Shown: piece after piece, positions 63,974 through 64,000 of the stretch | Position numbering within the stretch: the stretch's first letter is position 1 | Layout of the letters: each line of letters begins with the position of its first letter | NCBI GenBank assembly: GCA_022828595.1 | Contig: JAKGHH010000008.1 | Coordinates: 29,156,906 to 29,220,905, forward strand | Direction: 5' to 3' | DNA length: 64,000 bases | Source of the DNA: Nelumbo lutea | Taxonomy: Eukaryota; Streptophyta; Magnoliopsida; Proteales; Nelumbonaceae | Program-made: the position numbers and the translations under genes | The notes under the pieces: model-generated | The model's database searches: none | What the model was told of the DNA's origin: nothing | The model's input: only the letters and a program-made list of their open reading frames with translations

Positions 63974-64000
63974 TGCTTCAGTGCCGTAGGTGAGGTTGAA

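Larger units (their letters stand above)
59789..64000 (-). mobile_element. Tat-lineage Ty3/gypsy element copy B, left 4.2 kb
   Basis: The intact 3' LTR is 59789-60759; PPT; then the oppositely transcribed gene (promoter near 61232, coding 61416-63378); then the end of pol on the minus strand (63973-63596) running off the window. Same order as copy A. Gag, RT and the 5' LTR must lie to the right of 64000. Confidence 0.9.

Noticed and set aside
1..64000. Bacterial or viral origin with operons
   Set aside because: Spliced eukaryotic exons, plant retrotransposons and tRNA-derived SINEs throughout.

Overview
This is plant nuclear DNA. The evidence is a broken plasma-membrane-type Ca2+-ATPase gene of the plant ACA8/9/10 group with GT-AG introns, together with plant LTR retrotransposons (chromovirus and Tat-lineage Ty3/gypsy, Copia), L1 and RTE LINEs, Ac-like hAT DNA transposons, tRNA-derived SINEs and MITEs. 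I cannot name the species. The window is gene-poor and repeat-rich. Only one intact-looking host reading frame is present, a small four-helix membrane protein at 3460-3939.

Layout. 1-1320: decayed chromovirus integrase entering from the left edge. 1.9-2.8 kb: a MITE and a SINE. 3.46-3.94 kb: the small gene. 4.0-9.0 kb: intergenic DNA with a split inverted repeat and two degenerate tandem arrays. 9.0-10.7 kb: a composite repeat (SINE-like head interrupted by a hAT-like element) that recurs inverted at 57.0-58.8 kb. 11.1-32.6 kb: five exons of the Ca2+-ATPase pseudogene, separated by introns grown to about 5.9 and 14.9 kb by transposons. The 14.9-kb intron holds a 12.4-kb Copia element with 165-167 bp LTRs. 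A 5.6-kb Ty3/gypsy element with 536-bp LTRs sits inside its 3' LTR, and LINEs and a hAT-like MITE sit in its body.

32.9-43.7 kb is a Tat-lineage Ty3/gypsy element, called copy A here. Its gag-pol is on the minus strand, it has two RNase H domains, and a separate gene is transcribed the opposite way. 45.5-48.5 kb is a shrunken Tat relative (copy C, LTR-gag remnant-LTR). 50.1-53.06 kb is a tandem duplication of about 1.3/1.7 kb. 54.3-56.6 kb has a LINE fragment, a MITE-like repeat and a Tat solo LTR (copy D). 59.3 kb has an ankyrin/PGG-protein fragment. 59.8-64.0 kb is a second Tat element (copy B) that runs off the right edge.

The most interesting system is the antisense gene of the Tat elements. 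In copy B it is a 603-codon gene with three exons and two phase-preserving GT-AG introns, behind its own TATAAATA box. It encodes a putative gypsy-type transposase (Transposase_28-like) domain, a basic linker and an alanine-rich coiled coil. Copy A carries an internally deleted, still open version behind the same TATA box. Almost every mobile-element frame here carries stops or shifts, so most of them are fossils. All family assignments come from reading translations by eye; no database search was run.
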